A stretch of DNA of 64,000 nt, from the NCBI RefSeq assembly GCF_003265325.1, contig NZ_QGNX01000001.1:930001-994000 (forward strand). The letters are read 5' to 3'. Position numbers and translations under genes: made by a program. Under the pieces are notes generated by a model. The model ran no database searches and was not told the origin of the DNA. It saw only the letters and a program-made list of their open reading frames with translations. Positions 49,619 to 58,454 of this stretch are shown piece by piece. This stretch comes from Oceanibium sediminis (GTDB lineage Bacteria > Pseudomonadota > Alphaproteobacteria > Rhodobacterales > Rhodobacteraceae). The first letter of the stretch is position 1. Each line of letters starts with the position of its first letter.

Positions 49619-50110
49619 TCCGCGATGGCGGCCGCGCGATCCGTGCCACGTGAATACGGGGTATGACCTGCGTTGGTGTGCAAGGCGGCGTGACGCCGTT
49701 ATACGCCGCCAGACGTTCCGGCCTGGGGTTGCTCAGGCGGTTCCATTGCCCCTTTGCAAGGTTTCGACCGGGAGAGGGCGCCGCATTCTCGCAAGACGCG
49801 TGTATGTCCTTGCACCCGGGTTCCCTGCCTGGGCGATGCGGCGTTTTCCCGCTCGGACCGCGGGGGGCCTCCGGCATCGCGCGGGTCGCAACACCGCGGA
49901 ATGTCCGGTTTCCAGCGCCCTGCCGGCCAATCGTTCAGGTCAGGCAGGCAAGGCGGTGTCGGGTCCCTGATCCCCCATCGGGGACCCGACGGCTCGCCCC
50001 TCCGCGCGCGCTGCCCCGTCATCCGACCTGCTCGCAATACAGCCGCGCTTGAGTTTGGGCTGGCGCTCACTTAAGGCTGACGCAACAACCATATGAGGGA
50101 GCGCGCACCA
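49619..50110. other. 492-base intergenic region with two strong hairpins
   Basis: No convincing coding frame is seen on either strand. Two inverted repeats stand out. GGCGGCGT/ACGCCGCC lies at 49684-49710, and a perfect 10-base stem GTCGGGTCCC/GGGACCCGAC with a 13-base loop lies at 49958-49990. The second is 120 bases before ilvD. It could hold an untranslated leader of ilvD, a small RNA, or decayed sequence. Confidence 0.5.
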
Positions 50111-51844
50111 ATGGACGCCAGCCGTTTCGACAAATCCAAACTGCCAAGCCGCCATGTCACCGAAGGGCCGGAGCGAGCGCCGCACCGCTCCTACTACTAC
50201 GCCATGGGTTTGAGCGAGCATGAGATCCACCAGCCCTTCGTGGGCGTGGCCACCTGCTGGAACGAAGCGGCGCCCTGCAACATTTCGCTGAACCGTCAGG
50301 CGCAGGCCGTGAAGCTGGGCGTGAAGGCCGCCAACGGCACCCCGCGTGAGTTCACCACCATCACCGTGACCGACGGTATCGCCATGGGCCATGAGGGGAT
50401 GCGTTCCTCGCTCGTCAGCCGTGAAGCGATTGCCGACACCGTGGAACTGACCATGCGCGGCCACTGCTATGACGCCATCGTCGGCCTTGCGGGCTGCGAC
50501 AAGTCGTTGCCGGGCATGATGATGGCCATGGTGCGCCTGAACGTGCCGTCGGTCTTCATCTATGGCGGGTCGATCCTTCCGGGCCGGCTGGACGGCAAGG
50601 ACGTCACCGTGCAGGACGTGTTCGAGGCCGTTGGCCAGCATCAGGCGGGCAACATGACCACCTGCGAGCTGGAAAAGCTTGAAGCGGTTGCCTGCCCCAG
50701 CGCGGGCGCTTGTGGCGGCCAGTTCACCGCCAACACCATGGCCTGCGTGTCCGAAGCGATCGGCCTTGCGCTGCCCAACTCCTCCGGTGCGCCCGCGCCT
50801 TACGAGAGCCGCGACCAGTACTCCGAAGCGTCGGGCCAGGCCGTGATGCACCTGCTGGAAAAGAACATCCGCGCGCGCGACATCGTGACCCGAAAGAGCC
50901 TTGAGAACGCGGCCCGCGTCGTCGCCTGCACCGGCGGCTCCACCAACGCCGGCCTGCACCTGCCCGCCATCGCCCATGAGGCGGGGATCGACTTCTTCCT
51001 GGACGATGTCTGCGACATCTTCCGCGACACGCCCTACTTCGTCGACCTGAAGCCCGGCGGCGCCTATGTCGCCAAGGACCTCTACGAAGCCGGCGGTGTG
51101 CCTGTGGTGATGAAGGAACTGCGCAAGGCGGGCCTGGTCCACGAGGATTGCATGACCGCCACCGGCCGCACCATTGGCGAGGAAATCGACATGGTCGAGC
51201 GTGAGGCCGACGGCCGCGTCATCTACCCAGTCGAGACCCCGATCACCAAGACCGGCGGCGTCGTCGGGCTGAAGGGCAACCTGGCCCCCGAAGGTGCAAT
51301 CGTGAAGGTCGCGGGCATCGCGCCCGAGAACCAGGTCTTCACCGGCCCCGCCCGCGTGTTCGAGAACGAGGAAGAAGCCTTCGCCGCCGTGCAGGCGCGC
51401 ACCTACAAGGAAGGCGAGGTCCTGGTGATCCGCAACGAGGGCCCCTCCGGCGGGCCCGGCATGCGCGAGATGCTGGCAACCACCGCCGCCCTGTCCGGGC
51501 AGGGCATGGGCAAGAAGGTGGCGCTGATCACCGACGGGCGTTTCTCCGGCGCGACGCGCGGTTTCTGCGTGGGTCATGTTGGCCCCGAAGCGGCGCACGG
51601 TGGCCCGATCGCCCTGGTGCGCGATGGCGACATGATCACCATCGACGCGATCAAGGGTAACCTCTCTGTGGACCTGTCCGACGAGGAGCTTGAGGCCCGC
51701 AAGGCCGATTGGAAAGGCCCGCGCGACACGATCTATGCCTCCGGCGCGCTGTGGAAATACGCGCAGCTAGTGGGCAAGACCTACAAGGGCGCGGTTACGC
51801 ACCCCGGCGGCGGTGCGGAACTGCACGTCTACGCCGACCTTTGA
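50111..51844 (+). CDS. ilvD: Dihydroxy-acid dehydratase
   Basis: IlvD dehydrates 2,3-dihydroxy-acids in the synthesis of valine, isoleucine and leucine. The protein has 577 residues. The cluster cysteines are in AGCDKSLPGM and CPSAGACGGQFTANTM, and the VATCWNEAAPCN segment completes the set. The C-terminal half has TDGRFSGATRGFCVGHV. The start is ATG 50111 with GAGGGAG upstream; an ATG at 50093 lacks a site. Codon choice is cleaner (more C/G-ending) than neighbours, fitting high expression. It is monocistronic with a clear terminator. Confidence 0.97.
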   Translation: MDASRFDKSKLPSRHVTEGPERAPHRSYYYAMGLSEHEIHQPFVGVATCWNEAAPCNISLNRQAQAVKLGVKAANGTPREFTTITVTDGIAMGHEGMRSSLVSREAIADTVELTMRGHCYDAIVGLAGCDKSLPGMMMAMVRLNVPSVFIYGGSILPGRLDGKDVTVQDVFEAVGQHQAGNMTTCELEKLEAVACPSAGACGGQFTANTMACVSEAIGLALPNSSGAPAPYESRDQYSEASGQAVMHLLEKNIRARDIVTRKSLENAARVVACTGGSTNAGLHLPAIAHEAGIDFFLDDVCDIFRDTPYFVDLKPGGAYVAKDLYEAGGVPVVMKELRKAGLVHEDCMTATGRTIGEEIDMVEREADGRVIYPVETPITKTGGVVGLKGNLAPEGAIVKVAGIAPENQVFTGPARVFENEEEAFAAVQARTYKEGEVLVIRNEGPSGGPGMREMLATTAALSGQGMGKKVALITDGRFSGATRGFCVGHVGPEAAHGGPIALVRDGDMITIDAIKGNLSVDLSDEELEARKADWKGPRDTIYASGALWKYAQLVGKTYKGAVTHPGGGAELHVYADL

Positions 51845-51866
51845 TCCGTCAGCTCTGCTGACCTCA

Positions 51867-51910
51867 GAAACCGGTTGACCCTGATGGGTCTGCCGGTTTC
51901 TTCTGTTTTT
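51867..51910 (+). terminator. Intrinsic terminator of ilvD
   Basis: Stem GAAACCGG/CCGGTTTC with an inner ACCC/GGGT stem in the loop, followed by TTCTGTTTTT. It lies 23 bases after the ilvD stop. The nested stem and T-rich tail make it a convincing Rho-independent terminator. Confidence 0.9.
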
Positions 51911-52028
51911 ACCCCTGACGCAGGAGCGGTCGCATGATGACCATGCCCAGCAGATACGCCCGGTGCGCCGGTGGCGCCCCGACCAATCCCTTCGAAGTCC
52001 GGTCCCTTGATACAACGAGGCTGCACCC

Positions 52029-52679
52029 ATGACCCTGCGAACGCTGTCCGTTGTCCTTCTTTCCCTGCTCGGCGCCTGCGCGGCGGGGCTGACAGCGCGC
52101 GACAGCGCCTCGCTCCGGGTGGAGGGGCAGCGGATCACCGTCGTTGCGCCGCAGGGGCTGTGCATCGATCCCACCAGCCCGGACGTGGGCCGGGCCGGCG
52201 GCTTCGTGCTGATCGGCGACTGTGCGCTGTTCACCAACGCCCCCGAGGCGGCGGCGGAGCTGCCCGGCGTGATGACGGTCTCGATCTCCACCGGCGGTCT
52301 GCCGGGTGACATCGCCGCGCTGGAGGAGTTCTTGCGCGGCCCCGGCAAATCCGGCCTCAGCCGCGCGCGGGATGCCTCCAGCGTCAGGATCATCGCTTCC
52401 CGGCGCACGGACAACGCGCTGTTCCTGAAGCTGAGCGATCGCGCGCCCGGCCTGATCCCCGGGGCGGCGCAGGACTACTGGCGCGTCTTCTTCCCCGCCG
52501 CGGGGCGGCTGGTAACCGGGGCGCTGGTGGCCTTTTCCGACGCCGAGATCCCGGATTCCCGCGCGCTGGCCCTGCTGAGCGACCTGGAAAACCGCACAAC
52601 CGCCGCCAATCCCGTGATCCGGCCCGAGGCACCGGCTGCCGCAGCGTCGGAGGTGACAGAGCCCGCCCCGGCAGGCTAA
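52029..52679 (+). CDS. Putative lipoprotein of unknown function
   Basis: A protein of 216 residues. The N-terminus MTLRTLSVVLLSLLGAC ends in a lipobox LGAC, so it should be a lipoprotein. The remainder is a mixed alpha/beta domain with a disulfide-like Cys pair (GLCIDP, GDCALF) and a low-complexity C-terminus rich in Ala, Pro and Glu. I do not recognise the family. It lies between ilvD and fadH, 41 bases before the latter, and may have its own promoter after the ilvD terminator. Confidence 0.75.
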   Translation: MTLRTLSVVLLSLLGACAAGLTARDSASLRVEGQRITVVAPQGLCIDPTSPDVGRAGGFVLIGDCALFTNAPEAAAELPGVMTVSISTGGLPGDIAALEEFLRGPGKSGLSRARDASSVRIIASRRTDNALFLKLSDRAPGLIPGAAQDYWRVFFPAAGRLVTGALVAFSDAEIPDSRALALLSDLENRTTAANPVIRPEAPAAAASEVTEPAPAG

Positions 52680-52720
52680 CTGGCGGCGACGACCCGACCA
52701 GACCCAAGCCGGAGCCCGCC

Positions 52721-54745
52721 ATGACCCACCCCCTGTACCCGCACTTGTTCCGCCCGCTCGACCTGAGCCACGTGGTGCTGCCGAACCGGGTGCTCATGGG
52801 CTCCATGCACACCAACCTGGAAGAGGTGGGCGACTGGAACCGCATCGCCACCTATTTCGAGGAACGCGCCCGGGGCGGGGTTGCACTGATGGTGACAGGC
52901 GGCATGGCGCCGAACCGCGAAGGCGGCGTGTTCCCCGGCGCGGCGGGGCTGTTCAACGATCAGGACATCGCGAACCACCGGCTGGTGACCGAGCGTGTGC
53001 ATGACGCGGGCGGGCGGATCGCCATGCAGATCCTGCACGCCGGGCGCTATGCCTACGGCAAGGATTGCGTCGCGCCGAGCGCGGTGAAATCCCCGATCTC
53101 TCCCTTTGCGCCGACCGCTCTGGACGAGGCGGGAATCGCAAAACAGATCGCCGATTTCGCCACCGCCGCCGCCCGTGCGCGCGACGCGGGCTACGACGGG
53201 ATCGAGGTGATGGGTTCGGAAGGCTACCTGATCAACCAGTTCCTCGTGACCCACGTGAACAAGCGCGAGGACGACTGGGGCGGGTCCTACGAAAACCGGA
53301 TGCGCTTCGCCCTTGAGGTGGTGCGCGCCTGCCGCGCGGCGGTGGGCGAGGATTTCATCCTGATCTTCCGCCTGTCGATGATCGACCTGATCCCCAACGG
53401 CTCCACCTGGGAAGAGGTCGTGGCGCTGGCCAAGGCGGTGGAGGGCGCGGGCGCCAGCATGATCAACACCGGCATTGGTTGGCACGAGGCGCGGGTGCCC
53501 ACGATCGCCACCTCGGTCCCCCGCGCGGCCTTCGCGGACGTGACCCGGCGGATGATGGCTGAGGTCTCGATCCCGCTTATCACCTCAAACCGGATCAACA
53601 CGCCCGAGGTGGCCGAAGACGTGCTCGCCCGGGGTTGCGCGGACATGGTCTCCATGGCGCGGCCCTTCCTGGCGGACGCGGATTTCGTCGCCAAAGCCAA
53701 GGCCGGGCGGGCGGCGGAGATCGCCCCCTGCATCGCCTGCAACCAGGCCTGCCTTGATCACACCTTCCAGATGAAGGTCTCCACCTGCCTCGTGAACCCG
53801 CGCGCCTGCCATGAAACCGAACTGCTCTACACGCCGGCCCCGCAGGTCAGGCGCGTGGCTGTCGTCGGCGCCGGGCCGGCGGGCCTGTCGGCAGCGCTGG
53901 TGGCCGCGGAACGGGGACACGCGGTGACCCTGTTCGAGCAGGCGGAGCGGATCGGCGGCCAGCTCAATATGGCCAGGCGGATCCCCGGCAAGGAAGAGTT
54001 CCACGGCCTGGTCGCGTACTACGAGGCGGCCGTGGCGCGCGCCGGGATCGACCTGCGCCTCGGCACCCGTGCCGGCCGCGCCGCGCTTGAGACCTACGAC
54101 GAGATCATCCTCGCCACAGGCGTCCTGCCGCGCGATCCCGGCATCCCCGGACAGGATGGCGCGAACGTCCTGAGCTACATCGATGTCCTGCGCGACGATG
54201 CGCCCGTCGGGCAGCGCGTCGCGATCATCGGGGCCGGCGGTATCGGGTTCGACGTTGCCGAATTCCTGGCACAGCCGCCCGGGCAAAGTGTGACCGAGGC
54301 CCCCGCCGAATGGGCCCGCGAATGGGGTGTCAGCCGGCCCTGGAAGACGCGCGGCGGTCTGGCCCGCCCCGAACCCGCCCCCGCCACGCGGCAGATCACG
54401 CTGCTGCAGCGTAAGGCCGAACGCCCGGGCAAGGGGCTCGGAAAGACCACCGGCTGGATCCACCGTGCCGCGTTGCGCGCCGCCGGGGTCAGGATGATCG
54501 GCGGTGTCACCTATGAGAAAGTCACCCCCGAAGGCCTGCGGATCAGCCACGGCCCGGCCCGGGAAGCCCCTGAAGTACTGGCTGTGGACACGATCGTCAT
54601 TTGTGCTGGGCAGGAACCGAGCCGCGCCCTTCTGGGCGAACTCGACGGGCTGAACGTCCATGTCATCGGGGGTGCGGATGTCGCGGCGGAACTCGATGCG
54701 AAACGCGCGATTGCCCAGGGGGCCCGCTTGTCCGCGGCGTTATAG
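52721..54745 (+). CDS. fadH: NADH:flavin oxidoreductase / 2,4-dienoyl-CoA reductase
   Basis: A protein of 674 residues, the length of FadH. The N-terminal TIM barrel (1 to about 365) is of the old-yellow-enzyme type, with FMN-binding residues and GYDGIEVMGSEGYLINQFL. The cluster ligands CIACNQACLD and CLVNPRAC follow, then an FAD/NAD domain with VAVVGAGPAGLSAALVA and VAIIGAGGIGFDVAEFL. FadH reduces 2,4-dienoyl-CoA in unsaturated fatty-acid breakdown. Related enzymes reduce other enones or demethylate amines, so the substrate is not certain. Confidence 0.9.
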   Translation: MTHPLYPHLFRPLDLSHVVLPNRVLMGSMHTNLEEVGDWNRIATYFEERARGGVALMVTGGMAPNREGGVFPGAAGLFNDQDIANHRLVTERVHDAGGRIAMQILHAGRYAYGKDCVAPSAVKSPISPFAPTALDEAGIAKQIADFATAAARARDAGYDGIEVMGSEGYLINQFLVTHVNKREDDWGGSYENRMRFALEVVRACRAAVGEDFILIFRLSMIDLIPNGSTWEEVVALAKAVEGAGASMINTGIGWHEARVPTIATSVPRAAFADVTRRMMAEVSIPLITSNRINTPEVAEDVLARGCADMVSMARPFLADADFVAKAKAGRAAEIAPCIACNQACLDHTFQMKVSTCLVNPRACHETELLYTPAPQVRRVAVVGAGPAGLSAALVAAERGHAVTLFEQAERIGGQLNMARRIPGKEEFHGLVAYYEAAVARAGIDLRLGTRAGRAALETYDEIILATGVLPRDPGIPGQDGANVLSYIDVLRDDAPVGQRVAIIGAGGIGFDVAEFLAQPPGQSVTEAPAEWAREWGVSRPWKTRGGLARPEPAPATRQITLLQRKAERPGKGLGKTTGWIHRAALRAAGVRMIGGVTYEKVTPEGLRISHGPAREAPEVLAVDTIVICAGQEPSRALLGELDGLNVHVIGGADVAAELDAKRAIAQGARLSAAL

Positions 54746-54750
54746 GTGAA

Positions 54751-54799
54751 CCGGGCTGACGCCCGGTGCCTCCGGCGGGGATATTTGAAGACTTTGGAG
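54751..54799 (+). repeat. Dispersed intergenic element, copy 4, with abutting hairpin
   Basis: A perfect hairpin CCGGGC-TGAC-GCCCGG (54751-54766) runs straight into TGCCTCCGGCGG and the rest of the element, of the GAAGACTTTGGA subtype. The layout, including the TGAC loop and zero spacing, equals that of copy 3. It lies 5 bases after the fadH stop, in the fadH orientation. Confidence 0.82.
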
Positions 54800-54856
54800 C
54801 GGGGGGATGTTGCCCCCCGAAGTACCTAAATACCCGGGGGGCTTCCAAAGTCGCGG
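54800..54856. repeat. GGGGGG/CCCCCC hairpin and partial element remnant
   Basis: Between copies 4 and 5 lie a hairpin GGGGGG-ATGTTG-CCCCCC (54801-54818) and then TACCTAAATACCCGGGGGGC followed by TTCCAAAGTC. The last ten bases equal the end of the element in reverse orientation, so this looks like a diverged or recombined copy. The rest of 54746-55071 contains no gene. Confidence 0.55.
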
Positions 54857-54931
54857 CCATCGGCATCCCTGCCTGTTCCGCACTGGTGAGCATTCCCCAT
54901 CGCGGTAAACTTCTGGTAAAAGGCGCCGCAT

Positions 54932-54963
54932 TCCAAAGTCTTCAAATATCCCCGCCGGAGGCT
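54932..54963 (-). repeat. Dispersed intergenic element, copy 5
   Basis: On the minus strand GCCTCCGGCGG through GAAGACTTTGGA, inverted relative to copy 4 and about 130 bases from it. The two copies could pair into a long stem. It lies between convergent fadH and the proline iminopeptidase gene. The first base differs from the consensus T. Confidence 0.78.
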
Positions 54964-55071
54964 CCGAGGCTGCCGGCGGGTACTTCACCCGGGGGGTAAG
55001 ACAGCCGGCCCCGCGCGCCGATCGCCCGAAGGACTCAGGCGTCTTGCCCGCGTTTCGCGGGCGCCGTTGGA

Positions 55072-56085
55072 TCAGAGGGTGGCGTTGTCCTGGCGGCGGC
55101 TTTCGCGGGCGGCGTCGCGCAGGGCGTCCATGATTCCGACGAGTTCCTCGGATATGCCGGGTTCGGAGAGGGCGTGGCCCGCGTCCGGCACCATGACGAG
55201 GTCCGATCCGGGCCAGTTCTCATGGATCTTCTGGGCGGTGACGGGCGGGCAGACCATGTCGTAGCGCCCCTGCACGATATGGCCCGGGATATCGGCGATC
55301 CGATGCATGTCGCGATGGATCTGGTCCCCGGTCTCGAGGAATCCGCCGTTGATGAAATAGTGGTTCTCGAGCCGCGCGAATGCCCGGGCGTAAGCCCCCG
55401 ACGGCGTGCCGCGCCCCGCCCCGCCCGCGAGCATGGCGAGTTGGCTTTCCCAGCCGGCCCAGGCGCGGGCGAAGCGGATCTGCTCGGCCTCGTCCTCGCC
55501 GAAGAGGCGTTTGTTGTAGGCCGTGATCAGGTCCCCGCGTTCCTCGGCGGGAACCATGTGGGAGAACGCCCGCCACTGGTCCGGCCAGAACGCGCCGGCG
55601 CCGCCGCCGTAGAACCAGTCCAGCTCTCCCCTGGTCATGGTGAAGATGCCGCGCAGCACCAGCGCCTCTACCCGCTCGGGGTGGGTCTGGGCGTAGATCA
55701 GCGCCAGTGTCGCCCCCCAGGAGCCGCCGAAGACGATCCAGCGCTCGATCCCGAGGCTTTCGCGGATCCGCTCGATATCGGCGACGAGATCCCAGGTGGT
55801 GTTGTTCTCGACACTCGCATGGGGCGAGGAGCGCCCGCAGCCGCGCTGGTCAAACAGCACCGCCCGATAATGCGTGGGGTCGAAGAAGCGCCGCATACCC
55901 GGCGAGCAGCCCCCGCCCGGGCCGCCGTGCAGCACCACCACGGGCTGACCGTTCTTGATGCCGCACTCCTCAAGGTATACCCGGTGGCCACCGGGCATTT
56001 CCATGACCTGGCTGCGAAACGGCTCCCGCGGGGGATAGAGCCTGCGCCGAGGTGCCGCGCTGTCAGTGGTCTGGGTTTCCGGCAT
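55072..56085 (-). CDS. pip: Proline iminopeptidase
   Basis: A serine peptidase of 337 residues (family S33) that removes N-terminal proline. The oxyanion motif is HGGPGGGCSPGMRRFFDP, followed by DQRGCGRSSPH, the nucleophile in GGSWGATLAL, the Asp in GRYDMVCPP and the His in DAGHALSE. These fit the classic alpha/beta-hydrolase PIP. I chose the ATG at 56085 (start MPETQ) because the longer frame runs into ubiG promoter DNA; its ribosome site is weak. It is divergent from ubiG. Confidence 0.93.
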   Translation of the reverse strand: MPETQTTDSAAPRRRLYPPREPFRSQVMEMPGGHRVYLEECGIKNGQPVVVLHGGPGGGCSPGMRRFFDPTHYRAVLFDQRGCGRSSPHASVENNTTWDLVADIERIRESLGIERWIVFGGSWGATLALIYAQTHPERVEALVLRGIFTMTRGELDWFYGGGAGAFWPDQWRAFSHMVPAEERGDLITAYNKRLFGEDEAEQIRFARAWAGWESQLAMLAGGAGRGTPSGAYARAFARLENHYFINGGFLETGDQIHRDMHRIADIPGHIVQGRYDMVCPPVTAQKIHENWPGSDLVMVPDAGHALSEPGISEELVGIMDALRDAARESRRQDNATL

Positions 56086-56135
56086 GACTGAATGGACTAT
56101 GTTTCGATTCACACACCAAACTACAGGTTGGTCCG

Positions 56136-56888
56136 ATGAGTGCAATGTCACAAACCACAGTTGATGACGCCGAAGTCGCCAAGTTCCAGGCGATGGCGGC
56201 GGAATGGTGGGATCCGAACGGTAAATTCAAGCCGCTGCACATGCTGAATCCCACGCGGCTGGACTATATCATCGACCAGATCGCCACAGAGTTTGGGCGC
56301 GATCCCAAGGCCGAGGCGCCCTTCGCTGGCCTGCGGATCCTCGATATCGGCTGCGGCGGCGGATTGCTGGCGGAGCCGATGGCGCGGCTCGGCGCCGAGG
56401 TGGTCGGCGCGGACGCGGCCGAGCGCAACATTCCCGTGGCGCAGCTTCATGCCGAGCAATCCGGCCTCGACATCGATTACCGCCACACGACGGCCGAGGC
56501 GCTGGCCGCGGCGGGCGAGCAATTCGACGTGGTGCTCAACATGGAGGTGGTCGAGCATGTGGCCGATCCGCTGGCCTACCTGGCCGCCTGTCAGCAGCTT
56601 CTCAAGACCGGAGGGCTGATGGTGTGCTCCACGCTGAACCGCAATCCCAAGAGCTACCTGATGGCGATCATCGGGGCCGAGCACGTCATGCGCTGGCTGC
56701 CCAAGGGCACCCATGACTGGAAGAAGTTCATCACGCCCGACGAGTTGTTCGCGCTGATCGCGCAGGCCGGGCTGGACCCGGTGGACCGCAAGGGCTTCGT
56801 GTTTAACCCGGTGGCCTGGTCCTGGGCGATCTCGGACCGGGACCTGAGCGTGAACTACGTGACCGCCTCGATCAAACGCTCATTCTGA
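56136..56888 (+). CDS. ubiG: Ubiquinone biosynthesis O-methyltransferase UbiG
   Basis: UbiG performs both O-methylations of ubiquinone synthesis. The 250 residues show the start [21 protein letters not shown] typical of the family, SAM motif [20 protein letters not shown], and post-motif segments [11 protein letters not shown] and [12 protein letters not shown] at 56136. The 3' end overlaps the convergent MarR gene by 9 bases. Confidence 0.97.
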   Translation: MSAMSQTTVDDAEVAKFQAMAAEWWDPNGKFKPLHMLNPTRLDYIIDQIATEFGRDPKAEAPFAGLRILDIGCGGGLLAEPMARLGAEVVGADAAERNIPVAQLHAEQSGLDIDYRHTTAEALAAAGEQFDVVLNMEVVEHVADPLAYLAACQQLLKTGGLMVCSTLNRNPKSYLMAIIGAEHVMRWLPKGTHDWKKFITPDELFALIAQAGLDPVDRKGFVFNPVAWSWAISDRDLSVNYVTASIKRSF

Positions 56889-57329
56889 CGAGGCCAGCTG
56901 CGCGCGCAGGCGGCGCAGGAACGGCAGCGCCGCGCGCACCTGGTCGGGGCCGAGGTCTGCGATCACCGAATCGAACACCGGCGCGACATTGTCGACGGCG
57001 GCGTCCCGCGCCCGCAGCCCCGCCGGCGAAAGCGAGACCATCTTGCGCCGCGCGTCGTCCCAGTCGGGGCGGATGTGGACATAGCCCGCGCGCTCCATCT
57101 TGCCCAGGGTGTTGGTCATCGCGGCCTTGGTCACGTGAAAGGTCCGGGCCAGTTGCGCAGGCGTGCGTTCGCCCCCGGCGAGCGCAAGGAAGTTGAGCAG
57201 CGTGAAATGGCTCAGCTCCATCCCCTTGGGCAACGCCTTGGCCAGGCGCGCCCGCATCAGTTGATCCGACGTGGCGATCTCGGAGAAGAGTCCGATCGCC
57301 AGCGGGTCGGTCTTGGAGCGGTCAGTCAT
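56880..57329 (-). CDS. MarR-family transcriptional regulator
   Basis: A MarR protein of 149 residues. The winged helix spans about 45-105 ([19 protein letters not shown], then [18 protein letters not shown]). The start ATG 57329 overlaps the nitrilase-family stop by 8 bases, so it is cotranscribed with comF-grxC-nit. Some roseobacter MarR proteins sense phenolics or oxidants; the effector here is unknown. Confidence 0.9.
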   Translation of the reverse strand: MTDRSKTDPLAIGLFSEIATSDQLMRARLAKALPKGMELSHFTLLNFLALAGGERTPAQLARTFHVTKAAMTNTLGKMERAGYVHIRPDWDDARRKMVSLSPAGLRARDAAVDNVAPVFDSVIADLGPDQVRAALPFLRRLRAQLASSE

Positions 57330-58158
57330 TGGGCAGGCCATATTCAGGATCGTGAAAAAGACTGGGAACACGGTGCCTTGCGCGCGTCACGGCGTCGAGG
57401 TCCAGATCGACGCAGGCCCAGCCCGGCGCTTCCCCCATGTCCAGCAGGACCTTGCCCCAAGGATCCACCACCATGCTGTGGCCCCAGGTCTGGCGCGCCC
57501 GGTTTCCGGGCGCGGCGGGGTGCGTGCCGGTCTGGGCCGGGGCGATCACGAAGGCGCCGGTTTCGATGGCGCGCGCGCGCAGCAGCACGTCCCAGTGCGC
57601 GGCCCCGGTCGGGCGCGTGAAGGCCGAGGGGATCGAGATGACGTTCGCCCCCGCCTGCGCCAGCATCCGGTAGAGCTTGGGAAACCGCAGGTCGTAGCAG
57701 ATCGTCATGCCAAGGGTCACATCGTCCCCGACAGGGGCCAGAACGGCCTGCGTTCCGGGGCGATAGCCGTCGGATTCGCGGTACGCCTCGTCCTGGCCGA
57801 GGTCCACGTCGAACATGTGGATCTTGTCATAGCGCGCCGCGATCGCGCCGTCCGGGGCGATCAGGAACGAGCGGTTGGCGAAGCGCCGCTCGCCGGTCTT
57901 CAGCGCCAGGCTGCCGATCAGGCACCAGGTCCCGTGCTCGGCCGCCGCGGCGCGGAGCCCGGCGAGGGTGGGATCCTCCGCCTCCTCGTGCAGCACCGCT
58001 TCCTGCCGGCCGCGCGAGAGCGAGACGCAGTTCGTCACCTCGGGCGTGGCGATCAGGGTCGCGCCGTCCGCCGCCGCAGCCGCGACCATCGGCAGGGTCC
58101 GCGCAAGGGATTCGGCGGGGTCGTCGGATGTGGTGAGTTGCAGCAGGCCGACCCGCAT
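57322..58158 (-). CDS. Carbon-nitrogen hydrolase (Nit/omega-amidase-like)
   Basis: A nitrilase-superfamily amidase of 278 residues. The catalytic triad is Glu in ATPEVTNC, Lys in [11 protein letters not shown] and Cys in TICYDLRFP. The sequence is of the Nit1/Nit2 branch, which hydrolyses deaminated glutathione or omega-amides such as 2-oxoglutaramate. Placement after glutaredoxin supports a glutathione-repair role, by inference. It starts 9 bases after grxC. Confidence 0.92.
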   Translation of the reverse strand: MRVGLLQLTTSDDPAESLARTLPMVAAAAADGATLIATPEVTNCVSLSRGRQEAVLHEEAEDPTLAGLRAAAAEHGTWCLIGSLALKTGERRFANRSFLIAPDGAIAARYDKIHMFDVDLGQDEAYRESDGYRPGTQAVLAPVGDDVTLGMTICYDLRFPKLYRMLAQAGANVISIPSAFTRPTGAAHWDVLLRARAIETGAFVIAPAQTGTHPAAPGNRARQTWGHSMVVDPWGKVLLDMGEAPGWACVDLDLDAVTRARHRVPSLFHDPEYGLPND

Positions 58159-58167
58159 ACCCCGCGC

Positions 58168-58425
58168 CTAACCCGCCAGAAGCGAGTCGAGCTTGCCCGC
58201 ACGCTCCAGCGCGTTGAGATCGTCGAAACCGCCCACGTGTTTGCCGTCGATGAAGATCTGGGGCACGGTGTGGCGCCCGTTGGCGCGGCTCATCATTTCC
58301 TGCCGGCGGGCAGGCAGGGCCATCACGTTGATCTCCGAGTAGCTGGCGCCCTTGGAATTCAGCAGCCGTTTGGCAGCGGCGCAGTAGCCACATATCGGCG
58401 TGGTGTAGAGTTCGATCGATTTCAT
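58168..58425 (-). CDS. grxC: Glutaredoxin 3
   Basis: A small glutaredoxin of 85 residues with the dithiol site CGYC (C12, C15), the glutathione-binding TVPQIFIDGKHVGG and a C-terminal helix. It reduces disulfides and mixed glutathione disulfides. The ATG at 58425 follows comF by 29 bases. A longer open frame overlaps comF and is not coding. It belongs to a comF-grxC-nit-marR unit. Confidence 0.96.
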   Translation of the reverse strand: MKSIELYTTPICGYCAAAKRLLNSKGASYSEINVMALPARRQEMMSRANGRHTVPQIFIDGKHVGGFDDLNALERAGKLDSLLAG

Positions 58426-58454
58426 GGGGGACTCCGCGTCAGGCTTTTCCGGCG

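Noticed and set aside
54740-54999. Short frames across the repeats encoding PPAGIFEDFG-like peptides
   Set aside because: The peptide is only the translation of the dispersed element and is a known type of false gene in such genomes. There is no ribosome site and no extension into unique sequence.
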